From Torymus aiolomorphi (lineage: Eukaryota; Arthropoda; Insecta; Hymenoptera; Torymidae): a stretch of DNA of 64,000 bases. The position numbers were made by a program, and so were the translations under genes. Where the stretch lies: contig CM070877.1 in the NCBI GenBank assembly GCA_036365515.1, positions 57,200,475-57,264,474 on the forward strand, given 5' to 3'. Positions 1-11,502 of this stretch are shown piece after piece (within the stretch, counting starts at the first letter, position 1; the number at the start of each line of letters is the position of its first letter). The notes under the pieces are model-generated. The model did no database searches. It saw only the letters and a program-made list of their open reading frames with translations, and had not been told where the DNA came from.

Positions 1-931
1 AAGCTTGTGCGACGTAAGGTTAAACAGCCTATGATCCTGACGGACACGCCCGGTGATGCCATTAACAAGGTATCCTTAGATATAGTAGGACCGCTCCCTG
101 TAACTAAATCTGAAAATAAGTACATATTAACGATGCAAGACCTTTTAACTAAATACAGCATAGCCGTGCCTTTAATGGAAGCAAATTCACAATCGATTGC
201 GGATGCATTTTTACAAAAGTTAGTCTATACCTTTGGAGCGCCGAAAATTGTCCTGACGGATCAGGGTACGAACTTTACAAGTTCCTTAGTCAAGAACTGT
301 ACGAAACTATGCAGCATAAAATGGTGTACAAGAACTGCCTTCATGCCGCAGTCCAATGGTTCAATTGAACGTATGCACCATTCCCTGACGGAATGGCTTA
401 AGAACTACGTCACTCGTGTAAAAGAATGGGATACATGGTTAGAGTGTGCCTGTTTTTCATACAACACAAGCGTACACGAGGGAACGAAATTGACGCCATT
501 TGATTGTGTGTACGGACGCATCGCGAGAGTGCCTTCAGCACGTGTTGAAATCGACGAAGACTTAACCGAGACTTATCAGGACTACTTACTAAGATTAAAA
601 ACGCGACTTAACGAAATTGCACGGCTAGCACAAGAAAATTTAGGTAGTGCAAAGGGAAGGTCAAAGGAATACTACGACCGCCGCGCTAATCCATGTACGT
701 TCGAGGTGGGCGATAGTGTAATGTTACTGATCGAACCTAATAATAAACATAAATTCGCACCGCAGTATTACGGTCCGTATAAGGTACTAGAATTAATTGA
801 TAACGGTAGAAATTAAAAAAAAAACCCATAAGAGGGGGACACGGACTGTTCATCCGAATAAACTTCGGAGAATCAGAAGGGAAGACCCCCCGACAACTAA
901 CCCGTCAAGTTCAGGAACCTCAGATATCTAA
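1..931 (+). pseudogene. pol: Gypsy pol fragment: integrase core and C-terminus
   Basis: This is the C-terminal part of a Ty3/gypsy polyprotein; integrase joins the cDNA copy into host DNA. The catalytic D,D-E triad is visible: the Asp in SLDIVGPL (near 85), the Asp in LTDQGTNF (near 260) and the Glu in GSIERMHH (near 367). The region downstream (about 540-810) matches the usual GPY/F-type C-terminal domain, with the GPY motif near 775. The frame ends at 816 inside a run of ten A (815-824). A basic tail typical of gypsy pol ends continues in another frame to a stop at 931, so the A-run carries a frameshift. The N-terminal zinc finger, RT and RNase H are outside the window. Env follows about 30 bp later. 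Confidence 0.9.
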
Positions 932-958
932 TCATATTTCTTCTGTTTGTAGGGAATC

Positions 959-2953
959 ATGGCTTACGCACTGCTGCTAATTGTCACTCTCTCTCCGCCT
1001 ATTTTCCTGTAACCCTTTCAATAATCGGGTATGAATGTGGGAGGCGCCCTCTGAATATCATTACCTTCTTTACTCATGAAGTACGCGAATGTGAAGTGGC
1101 CCAGGGACCGGCCAACCACACCAATTTGGAATTTCGATTAGTGCAGCAGATTGAGTGCGGGGATGTTCCTGTGGAAGCCTGCAGGGTGAAGATAGAACAG
1201 ACGATTCGTTACTGTGGCATGTACTCGCACATATCAGACGTGAGGGGAGGCGAAAGGACGTATATTGAGGAACTCAGCAGGGAACGGTGCAACAAGTTGG
1301 TGAATTTCGGACTGTTAAAAATTCGGGAAGTTCTCCTAGAAGGCTTAAGGGACAACGTGACTAATTATCGAAATGTAGTGTTTGCAGGACATATGACAAT
1401 AAAGGGGGAGTGTAAGGGGGCAAATTACAACGAACAAAATGAATGTTACGAAAATGTTGTTGTAACGGCCAAGGTCGAAATTACGTACAGTCAAATGCTG
1501 GCGTCAGTTGACAAAGGTAAAAACAAGCTAATTCTGCCGACGGGCACCGTGTGTCAATTGAGTGAGTGAGTGAGAATTCTCAACAGGGCATTGCCAGGAG
1601 CTCGATGAGCGTGATGTCTACTGGACTCCTACTGCTCCACCGGTTTGCGGCTTTGAGAACTACGCGGTACTATTAGAAGGAATGGGAGTCAAGGTCACTT
1701 CAGTAGACTCGCCCGCGGTGTACTTCGCCAACTCCACAAATGGCATACAGTTTGACCTTGCCTCAATGGGAGAAGAGAATCTGTGTGGATATAGACTCAT
1801 AAAAACGGAACACCCAAAATTGCTTATTATGGAAAACGTCTTAAAAATGATCTAGTAAAAACCTCTACGCTTAAAGTTCAAAATATTCTGACAACAGCTT
1901 ATTTCAATACAAAGATATCGTACTTGTCAAAACATGTCAATACACAATTCGACAACCTATATAAAGAAATTTTTTTCCACAGATGTAATTTAGAGCGATA
2001 GAATTTAAAGAATGCACTCGCCCAGGTTAAGTCTGATCTCGAGGCCTTCGCCCTGCAGATAATGAAAAGGAAAGGCTACACAGCGGTTGCGGCCAGAGAG
2101 GCCGTTAACATCGTGCAGTGCCAACCTGTCGAATGTAAGTTACGGCATCTGCAAACGTGCTATCACGAGCTGCCGGGTACCTGTGGGAAAAAGGATGGAT
2201 TCTTGAAGCCGAACTCTAGGCTAATAACATCTATTGGTTCTTCGATTTATGCCACCCTACTTCGAAGTACAGGGAACATGGCATCAAATATTGCCAATGC
2301 CAACGGGAGTCGAACCACCACAAATGCTGGCACCACATCAGAAACCCACGTGGAAATACGAGGAGCTGCAGAACATCATAACCCATGGCATTTACCGCCT
2401 GGAGGAACTAGAGCGGTTACACGATCACTTAAGTTTTAACGCAGAGAGACTGCCTATACTAGAATCGATTGCACGTAAAGTTTCAGATAGAACCCTCCCA
2501 GCCGGTTCTCCTAACCTAGCAAATCTCCTTGACCCCGAAGCTATAGAAACCTATACACAATCTGTCCTCTCCCGTTTCTGGTCCTCTTTCTCCAAATTTG
2601 GCATTGCAGCAGCAGGCGTCATAGCAATAATCATGATTATACAAACCCTGAAATTTGTTTTAGATACGTTACTGAGGGGTTACGCTTTATATACGATTTA
2701 TGGATGTAGTGCGCACATACTCGCTGCCGTCTGGTCAACATTGGCTCATTTACTCTCGAGTTTATTCAAACCAAGGCCGACCGCCATGGACGTTGGGGAG
2801 CCTAACAGGCCATCACTAGCTCCGGGTAGGAGACTGACCGCGAGCAGACCAGAAAAATCATCTCATGGTATACCGCCACCATTACGCCCCCGGGACTACA
2901 GCGATATAGAACGTAGATTAAACTTTAGGGACACTCCGTCTGTTGACTAATAC
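959..2953 (+). pseudogene. Chuvirus-type glycoprotein (env of the gypsy element), broken
   Basis: A class III-like viral surface glycoprotein occupies the env slot between pol and the 3' LTR. Its role would be receptor binding and fusion at the membrane. A signal-peptide-like start lies at 959 and meets a stop in its own frame. The cysteine-rich ectodomain follows in a second frame (about 1030-1569), with a YCGM-x-SH motif near 1215 characteristic of glycoproteins of chuviruses and their genome-integrated relatives. Further pieces are 1583-1855, 1858-2230 (with one internal TAG) and 2234-2950. The last holds a transmembrane segment (residues 122-147 of that frame) and a basic, proline-rich cytoplasmic tail. 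At least four lesions separate the pieces; one coincides with a GAGT repeat near 1560. The assignment rests on remembered family motifs, not a search. Confidence 0.75.
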
Positions 2954-2964
2954 GTCCTATCTTA

Positions 2965-2973
2965 GGTGGGGGG
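2965..2973 (+). other. Polypurine tract of the gypsy element
   Basis: AGGTGGGGG lies directly against the first base of the LTR and 12 bp after the env stop codon. This is the expected position and composition for the plus-strand primer of reverse transcription. Confidence 0.75.
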
Positions 2974-4438
2974 TGTTATGTCGTGATCACTAGAGTCGAA
3001 TTTTGTATTTTTGTAGTCGTGTAGAATAAGCAAAAACTGTATTTCGAAACTGCCGGACACAGAGAAAAAAAAGATTTTGTATAAATTATGGATCAAGTAT
3101 AAAATTTTACATTATAAAAGTATGATGTTTGTGCCAAAATTATATGCCTTAATAGTTAACGAAATCTCTCTATATTAAACAATATTTCTTTACAGTAAAT
3201 GAAATCATGCGTTTTTTTATACAAGGATTTTCTTCTCTCTGTGTACGTGCTATCAACATTCGTTTAGAGGCAACAATAACGTAGTAATAACAGCGTGAGA
3301 AAAAATCAAGTTATAAAAGTATAACGTACAGTAGAAGCGAAATACTAACAGGCGGATAAGAAGATATCGTATAGCTGCAGCATCAGCGTCTGGACTCGGG
3401 CGTACGTGCCTAAGTCCACTCTCTGATGTTTGTTCTCTACGAATCAGAAAGCGACAACTGACCAACTGTAGCCAATCAACGGAAGCACCGCCATGGGGGA
3501 GAGGTCCTAAGAGCGGGGAGTTGCGGTGCACCCAGTCAGTCGCGTCCTAACTCCGAAACCGTAAAATCCATCTCTGTAATCACATCGCGCAAAATTAGCT
3601 TTGTAAATGCCTTACGATTGTTTCTTGTATTAGTACTTATAAGTCGCGGCGAATAACCGGTAATATTGTTTAATGTCAAAATTCTTTCTTGTGTTTGAAT
3701 TTAATAAACTGTGTCATAAATTTAAGTTATTTTCGTCTAAAATCAAAATTGTTCGTGGTTTTTTATTTTTCCAAATCCCATCAGTTATTCCTCCTATGTG
3801 TGTGTGGTGTCCTAAATAAATTCGGCATTTCGTATTTTTTCCTATTATTATGTGAGTAAAGAACATTCGAAATTCCGTTTTTTAAGAAATATTCAGCTCC
3901 GCTCTTTGTCTTATTTTTTGGGATTTATACATAATTAAATTCACATTCTAGTTATCTCCGAATTGCGAACTTCGAACTTTGTCAAATTTTTGGTTAGACC
4001 TCCGGGCCTCGAATATATCAGTGTACAGCACATCCGAATTTCGAACTTCGAACTTTGTCAATTTTGGGTTAGGCCAACGGGCCTTGAATACAACATCAGT
4101 GTACAGTACAGGAGTGTGCTACCCTACCTTTCGTCACGGGAGAGCTTCCACGTTCGTGGGGATCAACTGGGTGACATCCGTGTCACCGTACAATCAGCCA
4201 CGTGTGTACAACTAACGATCTACCCGGCATAGAACTCACCACGCCACGTTCGACCCACGCACTGCCATTCGTGATCGGAAGATAAAGGTGCAACTTCCTC
4301 CCAGGATTCGGTAAAAAATAAGGGCTATATTTATCTTCCGAAAATTTTCGGTTCAGATCCACAATAGCATCCAAACAAACGTCAAGGCTATTTCGGTAGA
4401 ATTCACACCGATTTATATCGAATGCCCAGGACATAACA
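2974..4438 (+). mobile_element. 3' LTR of the gypsy element, 1465 bp
   Basis: The LTR starts TGTTATGT and ends ACATAACA, exact reverse complements over 8 bp, and its start abuts the polypurine tract. An AATAAA at about 3702 could serve as polyadenylation signal. Open frames inside it (for example 3253-3531 minus) have no recognisable domain. It is long for a gypsy LTR, partly because of an internal duplication (3958-4110). Confidence 0.8.
3958..4110 (+). repeat. Tandem duplication inside the gypsy LTR, 2 x ~76 bp
   Basis: Two consecutive copies (3958-4033 and 4034-4110) share a CGAACTTCGAACTTTGTCAA block and a CAGTGTACAG block with scattered substitutions. Duplicated LTR segments of this kind often lie in promoter or enhancer regions; no function is shown here. 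Confidence 0.8.
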
Positions 4439-6343
4439 ATATACATAAATATACTAAATCACCTATGGGACCCTAGCACGTCAAATTCGTATTCTACAAC
4501 TATATCACTTGATACTCTAGTATCTATATCATTTTCCGCAAGAAAACCTGCCATTACTATTTTACCCTGAGTTGGAGTCTTAAGAAGTTCGCGTACTGAC
4601 TTCTTTATAAGTGCTATTTATTTAAAAACAAATAATTTATGTAATTTACAAGTTAAAGGAATAGTTAAATGTTATTTTTATTATTTTTTAAATTTATGTT
4701 CAAATTTGAGGTAAAATGAGAATTAAAAATTATAAGTTATTATGCAAAAATATAGAACCAATTAATATTAAAAATGTTTTGTAAAGTATCCTGCAAGATA
4801 AATTGAAAGCAAATTTATAACTATACTAACTTTAAACTATTGAGTAATAAACTTTATGTGCAAAAAAGATCAGAACTAAATGTAAATAAGGTAACATACG
4901 AATATCTGTCAAAACTTATAAATACTCAATATTTACTGAATTTAGTGTACCTATAAAGGTAATAATTATTTTCGAAACTATTCCTATGCATATAAGTACT
5001 ACACAATTTGCATAACTTGGAGATAACATTTTTAATGTTATATGTGCCGCTCTTAGTACCATACATTTTTCTCAGACTTCTTAATAACTTTTATCAAAGC
5101 ATCTTCTCGTATGAACCTTTTCTGATACTCTTATCCGTTTGGAAAAGAAAGAATCTTTCTTGTTTTCCACGATTTCCTCCCATTTTGGAGCAATTACACG
5201 CTGTGAGTTCTCAGACTTTAAATATACACAAAATTACTTTCATACAAAATTTTAAGGATTAGAGATTTTTGCGTAAGGTAAATGTACCAGTAACTGGACG
5301 CTTTATAGCTATGCATGAAATAATCTGTTAGTCAAAGAATAAAAATTATAATTTCATGAGTACCTTTAGTTTTTACGTAATATTAAATTTCGCTTAAGAA
5401 ATTGAAATAGAAAAATTAATATGTAACCTCCATTTCTTTAATGACTAAGACATACAATAGTGCCCATGTCCTAATACATAGACACAGAAAATGAGTATGT
5501 CCCCGTGCCCCAATTTCGATGTACCAGCACCTAGCCAATAGAGATTTCGCCAACCGAGTAGTTCAAAATTTTTATGTCTTCTTTTTGCATTACAAAATGC
5601 ATGTTAATGAAAAAAAAAATTTCTCTTAAAATTTGCAATGTTTGGACACGTATAATGCTAATATAACACTTTCATATATATATACAAAAATCTCAATTAC
5701 AGATCACTAAGTAAAGTCTGACACCCGACCAATACTACCAAACTATGAACCTTGCTCATGTACATTATTTATACATTCAATCATAAAATAGGATAAAATG
5801 CAGATTTGAAACACTTCAAATACAGGTAGTAACTTAATAGAGCAGCGTAAAGGAAGCAAAGAAATACCGAATTTTACTGACAACACTTTCTCTCGCGGAT
5901 TGATAATATTTCTCAAATTAAATTTAAAATTATATTTCTTTTAACATTCTTATTTTGGCACTCATATCTCCTATAATTAGAATTATAATTCGTCTATCTG
6001 AAGCCGAATAATGTAATTGAAATTCAAGCCTAATTATATAAGGGTCAAATAGTATGAATTGCATTTAAAACATTGTTTTGAAAGTGTATGAGATTCATTA
6101 AAAACCTGTGTCTAAAATGTTTCAATTAAAAAAAAAAAAAAAAAAAAAACAGTTTTAGTATTAAAAAAAAAAAAGAAAAATATTTTTATCATATGAAAAT
6201 TTTTAAAATTTGAACAATTCCAAAAATGATAAGGGTATAAAAAGATTTTCATTTTGATCTCGTCTCTGTTGAAATGTGGAAATTCATCAAATTAAGTCGT
6301 TTATATACTATTAGTGAAATAAATTTCAAAACTTATTACTCAC
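4439..6343. other. AT-rich region without recognised genes; possible intron
   Basis: No reading frame here resembles a known protein. The stretch is strongly AT-rich, with a long A-run near 6129-6150 and no TE termini that I can identify. On the minus strand it begins with a canonical splice donor at 6343, so it may be the first intron of the candidate host gene whose exon ends at 6344. Confidence 0.4.
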
Positions 6344-6496
6344 CACGTGAACATAATTTCTTGCTCGCATCCCCGACGGCGACTGGCTCCAGGAGATAGC
6401 CCGATCCAGGGGCATAGGCCGGTGCCAGCAGATGTAATCTTGGGGTTCACCACCAAGGTAGTAATCCGGTGTATCGTCAGCACCGCGTGCGGACAT
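6344..6496 (-). CDS. Candidate first coding exon of an unrecognised host gene (51 codons)
   Basis: On the minus strand an ATG at 6496 opens exactly 51 codons to 6344, followed at once by GTGAGT, a canonical donor in phase 0. The peptide begins MSARGADDTPDYYLGGEP and continues with a Trp/Tyr/Pro-rich stretch (YICWHRPMPLDRAISWSQ). This is balanced, protein-like composition, unlike the low-complexity translations around it. The local GC content is well above both flanks. I do not recognise the family. Remaining exons would lie further left, possibly beyond the window, with the gypsy insertion inside an intron. A second frame is open here (6340-6588 minus, 82 codons), but its composition is less convincing. 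Confidence 0.45.
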
Positions 6497-6717
6497 CGTG
6501 ACACCACGAAAAAAGAAAGAAACTCCACTTTCACAATAAAGTAGCCAACGCTAATAGTTTCACCGTATATTGCAAATTCAATAAGCAACGTAATGTCGAG
6601 TAAAGAGCACGTATGTAGACTCGCGACCGTTCAAAGGCAAGACAGCGTGTGAACTAAGGAGCCGGAGATGAGACAATGGACCCCATAAGCAAGATAAGTC
6701 ACTCCGTTGTCTCATTT
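6497..6717 (-). promoter_or_regulatory. Possible 5' UTR/promoter of the candidate exon
   Basis: A moderately GC-rich, CpG-containing, unique-looking 220 bp separates the candidate ATG at 6496 from the copia insertion at 6718. No TATA box or initiator was identified. If the exon is real, the copia element sits in or next to its promoter. Confidence 0.25.
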
Positions 6718-6722
6718 TATTC
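6718..6722. repeat. Target-site duplication TATTC (copia 1, left)
   Basis: TATTC lies directly left of the 5' LTR and again at 11498-11502, directly right of the 3' LTR. The 5-bp length is typical for Ty1/copia integration. Confidence 0.9.
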
Positions 6723-7029
6723 TGTTAAAAATGTACATTCTATATTGCGCGCCCGACAAACGTAAATATGCGAGCGCGCAACACTCACACATACACGTAC
6801 ACTACGAACGCCTCCCCACCCGAGTATACGACATGACTTGGGCGCGAGCGGCACCGGCCGTCGCGCGCCTCACTCACTTGTCTGCCGGACTCCGCCCGAA
6901 TAGCACCGCGCGCTGCGAGCATGGGAGGCTCGCGGAGCTTTGCAACCTTTGTACTTAGAATAAGGACCTATCAATAAAACTATTCTTATATATTTAAATA
7001 GTTTTCTTCTTTATGATCCAACTTCAACA
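6723..7029 (+). mobile_element. 5' LTR of copia copy 1 (307 bp)
   Basis: It begins TGTTAAAAATG and ends TTCAACA, and matches 11192-11497. It contains a GC-rich, CpG-rich middle (about 6750-6920) and an AATAAA near 6974. Confidence 0.9.
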
Positions 7030-7045
7030 TGGCAGCAGAGCTTGG
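7030..7045 (+). other. Primer binding site of copia copy 1
   Basis: TGGCAGCAGAGC begins at the first base after the LTR and resembles the complement of the 3' end of initiator tRNA-Met (TGGTAGCAGAGC), the usual copia primer, with one change. Confidence 0.7.
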
Positions 7046-7210
7046 TTCCGTTCGAACTAATAGCCTATAGCAACCTTCGGGGAGCTATAGAGTATTTTAA
7101 GTGCCTACATTAAGACGGCGGACACCGAGGAAGAAGACACAACACCGAAGGTCAAGCAAGAGAAACATTCCGAACACGAAGGAACGTTTGAGAATAAACA
7201 AGAAGACAAA

Positions 7211-10200
7211 ATGGCAGGACGGTGTGATATTACGATTCCAGTATTTGATGGAGAAGACTACAGTATGTTGAAAAAACGAATAAGTATGTACTTGAAATTC
7301 AAGAAGTGTGATGTAGTAATTACAAGAGAAAAAACCACTGCAGATAAGGACGATTGGGACGAAAAAGATTTAAAAGCAGTAAATCATATATACAGCGCAA
7401 TCTCAAATAAGCAACTGGAGTTGTGTGCGAGAAAGAAACAGCCTACAAAATTATGGAAAAGTTGGATAGTATGTATTTAAAGGAATCAAGAGCGTTACAA
7501 ATAGTCTGCCGGAATAGACTTTAGAAATTGAAATAAAGAAACTATAGTAATTCAGAGGCATTTTTCAGTAATTTTGAAAAAGCGATAAATGAATTAAAAG
7601 GCACGGGTGCTAAAATAAGTGAAAAGGAAAAATTGAATTATATGCTCAACACACTGCCAGAGTCACATAGCTACATAGGAGATTTGATTGATACATTGAA
7701 AGAAGAGGAAGAAACGGCTGACTATGTCAGAAACAAAATAAAATTAGCCGAAATGAAAAATCACAAGGAGCATAACGAGAGAAGTACAAATGCATTTGTC
7801 GCCAAGAAGAGTCAAAGAGAAGGATGCTACAAATGTGGAAAATTTGGGCATTTTGCATGAGAATGCCAAGATGGAAGACAAGCAGGTAGCAACGGCAGCT
7901 CATGGAGAGGATCAATACGTGCTCGCAGCCGAGGAAGAGCTGGAAGGGGCTACTACGGCAGAGAACGCGGAAAATTCCATGGACAACAAGGAGCAAGCAC
8001 GAGCGGGCAGAGCGGCGAAGGTGCGAACGCATGCAAAGCGTCGGCACACGTTGTGTACACCAACGAAACGAATAGGTCAGGTATGAGCGAGATAGAGTGG
8101 ATACTTGATAGCGGATGTTCTGATCATATTATAAATAACGAAAATTATTTTGAAAAATGTATTAGTTTAAAAGAACCAGTAAATATTTATCTCGGTGATA
8201 ATAGAGTTATGAAAGCTACAAAGATAGGGACTGTGTCTCTTTATTTTGTCACCTTCGGGGAGCAAGATAAAGTTAATATTAATAATGTTTATTTAGCTAA
8301 GGAAATGAATGCTAATTTAATAAGTGTTGGAAAAGTAACGAATAGTAGTAATACGGTAATTTTGAAAGGGAAAATTGCAAAGATTATAGATAGTAATAAT
8401 AAATTAACGGCAGTGGCATTTAAAATTAACGATACGTATAAATTGAAAAGTAAATTGGCAAGAAACATAAATTTTGTAAATAGTGCCGAGCGCAATAATA
8501 ACACAAGTCAGAAGGAAAGGTGGTACAGAATGTTAGGACACATAAACTTTGGATACTTAAATACGATATGTAAACAACAATTGCTTAACGGTATTCCGAG
8601 TGAACTTGAAACGGAATTTATGAAATGTAAAATTTGTATTGAGAACAAAATGCATAACTTACCGTTCGAAAATAATAGAAATAAAGCAAAGGAGATTTTA
8701 GAAATAGTTCATACGGATGTTTGCGGTCCATTTAGAACTACAGGGTTTAATGGGGAAAAATATTTTGTTTCTTTTATCGACGATTATAGCAAAATAGCTA
8801 AAATTTATTGCATAAAATCTAAAGATGAAGTTCTTGATTGTTTTATTAATTTTGTTAATGAAAGTGAAAATTTAACGGGAAAGTGAATCAAATTCTTGAG
8901 ATGTGATAACGGTAAAGAGTATTTAAATAATTAGTTTTATAAATACGTTAAAGGAAAAGGTATTGTCTTAAATAATTGTCCAGCATATGTACATGAATTA
9001 AACGGAACAGCCGAACGATTTCATAGATCAATTATGGATATGACGCGTTGTTTATTAGCCGAAGCAAAAGTACATAAATGTTATTGGCCAGAAATAGTTT
9101 GCGCGGCTGCATATTTAAAAAATAGAACTTTGACAAATACAATTGAAAAGAAAACACTTTATGAAATCTTCTTTAATAAAAGACCAAATGTTAAAAATTT
9201 AATGTTATATGGGAGTAAAGTTTTTGTAAGAAATCCAGAACAAAAAAGATTTTCGAAATGGGATAAAAAATCTAATATGGGAATTTTACTTGGGTATAGT
9301 GAAGTAGGATATAGAGTTCTTTTAGATAGAAAAATAGTAGTTGCGAGACATGTAGATATAGTTGAAGACAATGTAAAATGTATCGGTTTAGATCTCGACG
9401 AAAAGGAGACGGAGTATACACTTCCTTCTACTTCCACCCTCGAGGAAAGTAGAAGAAGAAATAATGATAATGATAATGATTTGGATGACAATGTTTTTGA
9501 AAGCGCTGATGAATCGGATGGAAAAAAAGATAGAAATAAAGGAAGTGTACAGGCAATTCCGCGTAAGTCACAGCGTAAAAGGAAAAGTACTGTAAGATAC
9601 CCCGAACCAGAAGTCTATAGTATTTTTGTAAACTATAGTAGAGTAAATACGCCGTGTACCTTTGAGGAGGCGATGAATAGCGAAGAAAATAAAAATTGGC
9701 AAGAAGCCATGAATAAAGAAATTGAGTGTATTAATAAAAATAAAACATGGAAATTAATTGATAGAGTAGAAAATAGAAAAGTACTCGATGTGAAATGGGT
9801 TTATACACGTAAGTCAGATAATAGATATAAAGCAAGATTAGTTGTAAGAGGCTTTCAACAAACTGATGTAGTGGATGACATATACTCTCCTGTAGCGAAA
9901 AATCAAACCTTAAAAATTTTATTTTCATATTGTTGTCAAAATGGATTAATTATTGTACAAATGGATGTAGAGACTGCATTGTTGAACGGAAAAGTAACTA
10001 CGGAAGTATACGTCAATCAACCAAAAGGATATGAAGATGGTACGAATAGAGTATTGAAATTATTGAAGGCATTGTATGGATTAAGAGAAAGCCCAAGAGA
10101 TTGGTATGAATGCTTTGACGAGTATGTAACAAAAATAGGTTTCAAGAAAAATAATGTAGAATTGTGTTTATATGTTCTCGATGAAGGAGACAATATTATT

Positions 10201-11158
10201 CACCTACTAATCTATGTAGATGATTTGTTAATTTGCGGAAAAGATAAGTTGAAAATTCAAAAGATTAAAAAATTATTGTCAGATAGATTTAAAATGAAAG
10301 ATTTAGGCGAAATAAAAGAATATCTTTGAATTCAAGTAGATTATGATTATAATAAAAATGAAATGAAATTATATCAAACAAAATATATAGAAGAAGTGTC
10401 GGAGAAATATCACTGTCGGAGAAATCACAAATAGTAAGTATAATACTCCTATGGAGACGAACTTAAAGCGTGAGAAGGCTGAAGAATGTAAATCTGATAT
10501 AAAATACAGAAATTTAATTCGCGCAATATTATACATAAGTTCTGGTACGCGACCAGACATAAGTTTTAGCGTGAATTACTTAAGCAGGTACCAAAATTGT
10601 TAGATTTACATTATAAATATGCTCTACGTGTATTAAAATATCTATATTAAACTAAAGAATTAAAATTGTTTTATAAAAGAAATGAAAACATAAACCTAAT
10701 GGAATGTTATGTAGATGCTGATTGGGCAGGTGATTGTACTGATAGAAAATCAACTTCAGGCTGTGCGATTATTATGTATGGGAATGTGATTGACTGGAAA
10801 TCGCGGAAACAAAAATGTGTCACGAAAGCGTCAACGTATGCAGAATATATTGCACTATCCGAAGTAGTGAGTGAACTGAAGTATATCAAAGAATTATTAA
10901 AAGCGTTTAACATAAAGTTAAATGAACAAGTGAAAATATATGAAGACAATGCAAGCACGATAAGTATAGCGAAATTCGGTAATTTTACGAAAAATTCGAA
11001 ACATTGAGATTCATTACCACTATGTACATGAGAGCATTAAAAACAAAGAGATTCAAATTGTAAAAATCGACTCAGAAAATAATGTAGCTGATATATTTAC
11101 GAAAGCATTATGTAAAGATAAGTTTGTTAAATTCAGAGAGTTATTAAATGTAAAATAA
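7211..11158 (+). pseudogene. gag-pol: Copia gag-pol polyprotein, copy 1, broken
   Basis: The frame starts with a DUF4219/UBN2-type gag N-terminus (7211; PVFDGEDYSM). A CCHC zinc knuckle follows near 7824-7865, in which one codon is now TGA. Next are a protease with WILDSGCSDHI (near 8100), integrase (HHCC near 8520-8650, Asp in HTDVCGPF, Asp in RCDNGKEYL, Glu in NGTAERF), RT (YVDDLLIC near 10214) and RNase H (DADWAGD near 10715). Lesions include a frameshift near 7420, stops near 7520, 7857, 8884, 8932 and 10327, and a small deletion near 11003. Homologous stretches can be read against copy 2. The element is not autonomous. Confidence 0.93.
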
Positions 11159-11191
11159 AGATTGAATGCGCAATATAAATGTAAGGAGGCG

Positions 11192-11502
11192 TTTTGAAAA
11201 TGTACATTCTATATTGCGCGCCCGACAAACGTAAACATGCGAGCGCGCAACACTCACACATCCACGTACACTACGAACGCCTCCCCACCCGAGTATACGA
11301 TATGACTTGGGCGCGAGCGGCACCGGCCGTCGCGCGCCTCACTCATTTGTCTACCGGACTCCGCCCGAATAGCACGCGCGCTACGAGCATGGGGGGCTCG
11401 CGGAACTTTGCAACTTTTGTACTTAGAATAAGGACCTATCAATAAAACGATTCTTATATATTTAAATAGTTCTCTTCTTTATGATCCAACTTCAACATAT
11501 TC
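11192..11502 (+). mobile_element. 3' LTR of copia copy 1 with right TSD
   Basis: The LTR spans 11192-11497 and TATTC at 11498-11502 is the target duplication. Its first dinucleotide is TT instead of TG, so the terminal base has mutated. It is preceded by a purine-rich GTAAGGAGG that is probably the polypurine tract. Confidence 0.9.

Larger units (their letters stand above)
1..4438 (+). mobile_element. Ty3/gypsy element, 3' part, with captured env
   Basis: The order pol (integrase end), glycoprotein env, polypurine tract and 3' LTR is that of an env-bearing gypsy-type retroelement. The 5' LTR, gag and most of pol lie left of the window. All reading frames carry lesions, so this is a dead copy. 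Five bases right of the LTR (ATATA) would be one half of the target duplication; the other half is outside the window. Confidence 0.85.
6723..11497 (+). mobile_element. Ty1/copia retrotransposon, copy 1 (4775 bp)
   Basis: This is a complete but mutated copia element: LTRs at both ends, a primer binding site, one gag-pol region and perfect 5-bp target duplications. Its proteins are close homologues of those in the copia element at 50661-55333, although the LTR sequences of the two differ clearly. By eye the two LTRs differ at about a dozen positions in 306 bp (~4%). Confidence 0.95.

Noticed and set aside
3253..3531. 92-codon minus-strand frame
   Set aside because: It lies inside the gypsy LTR, with no domain and no conserved partner.
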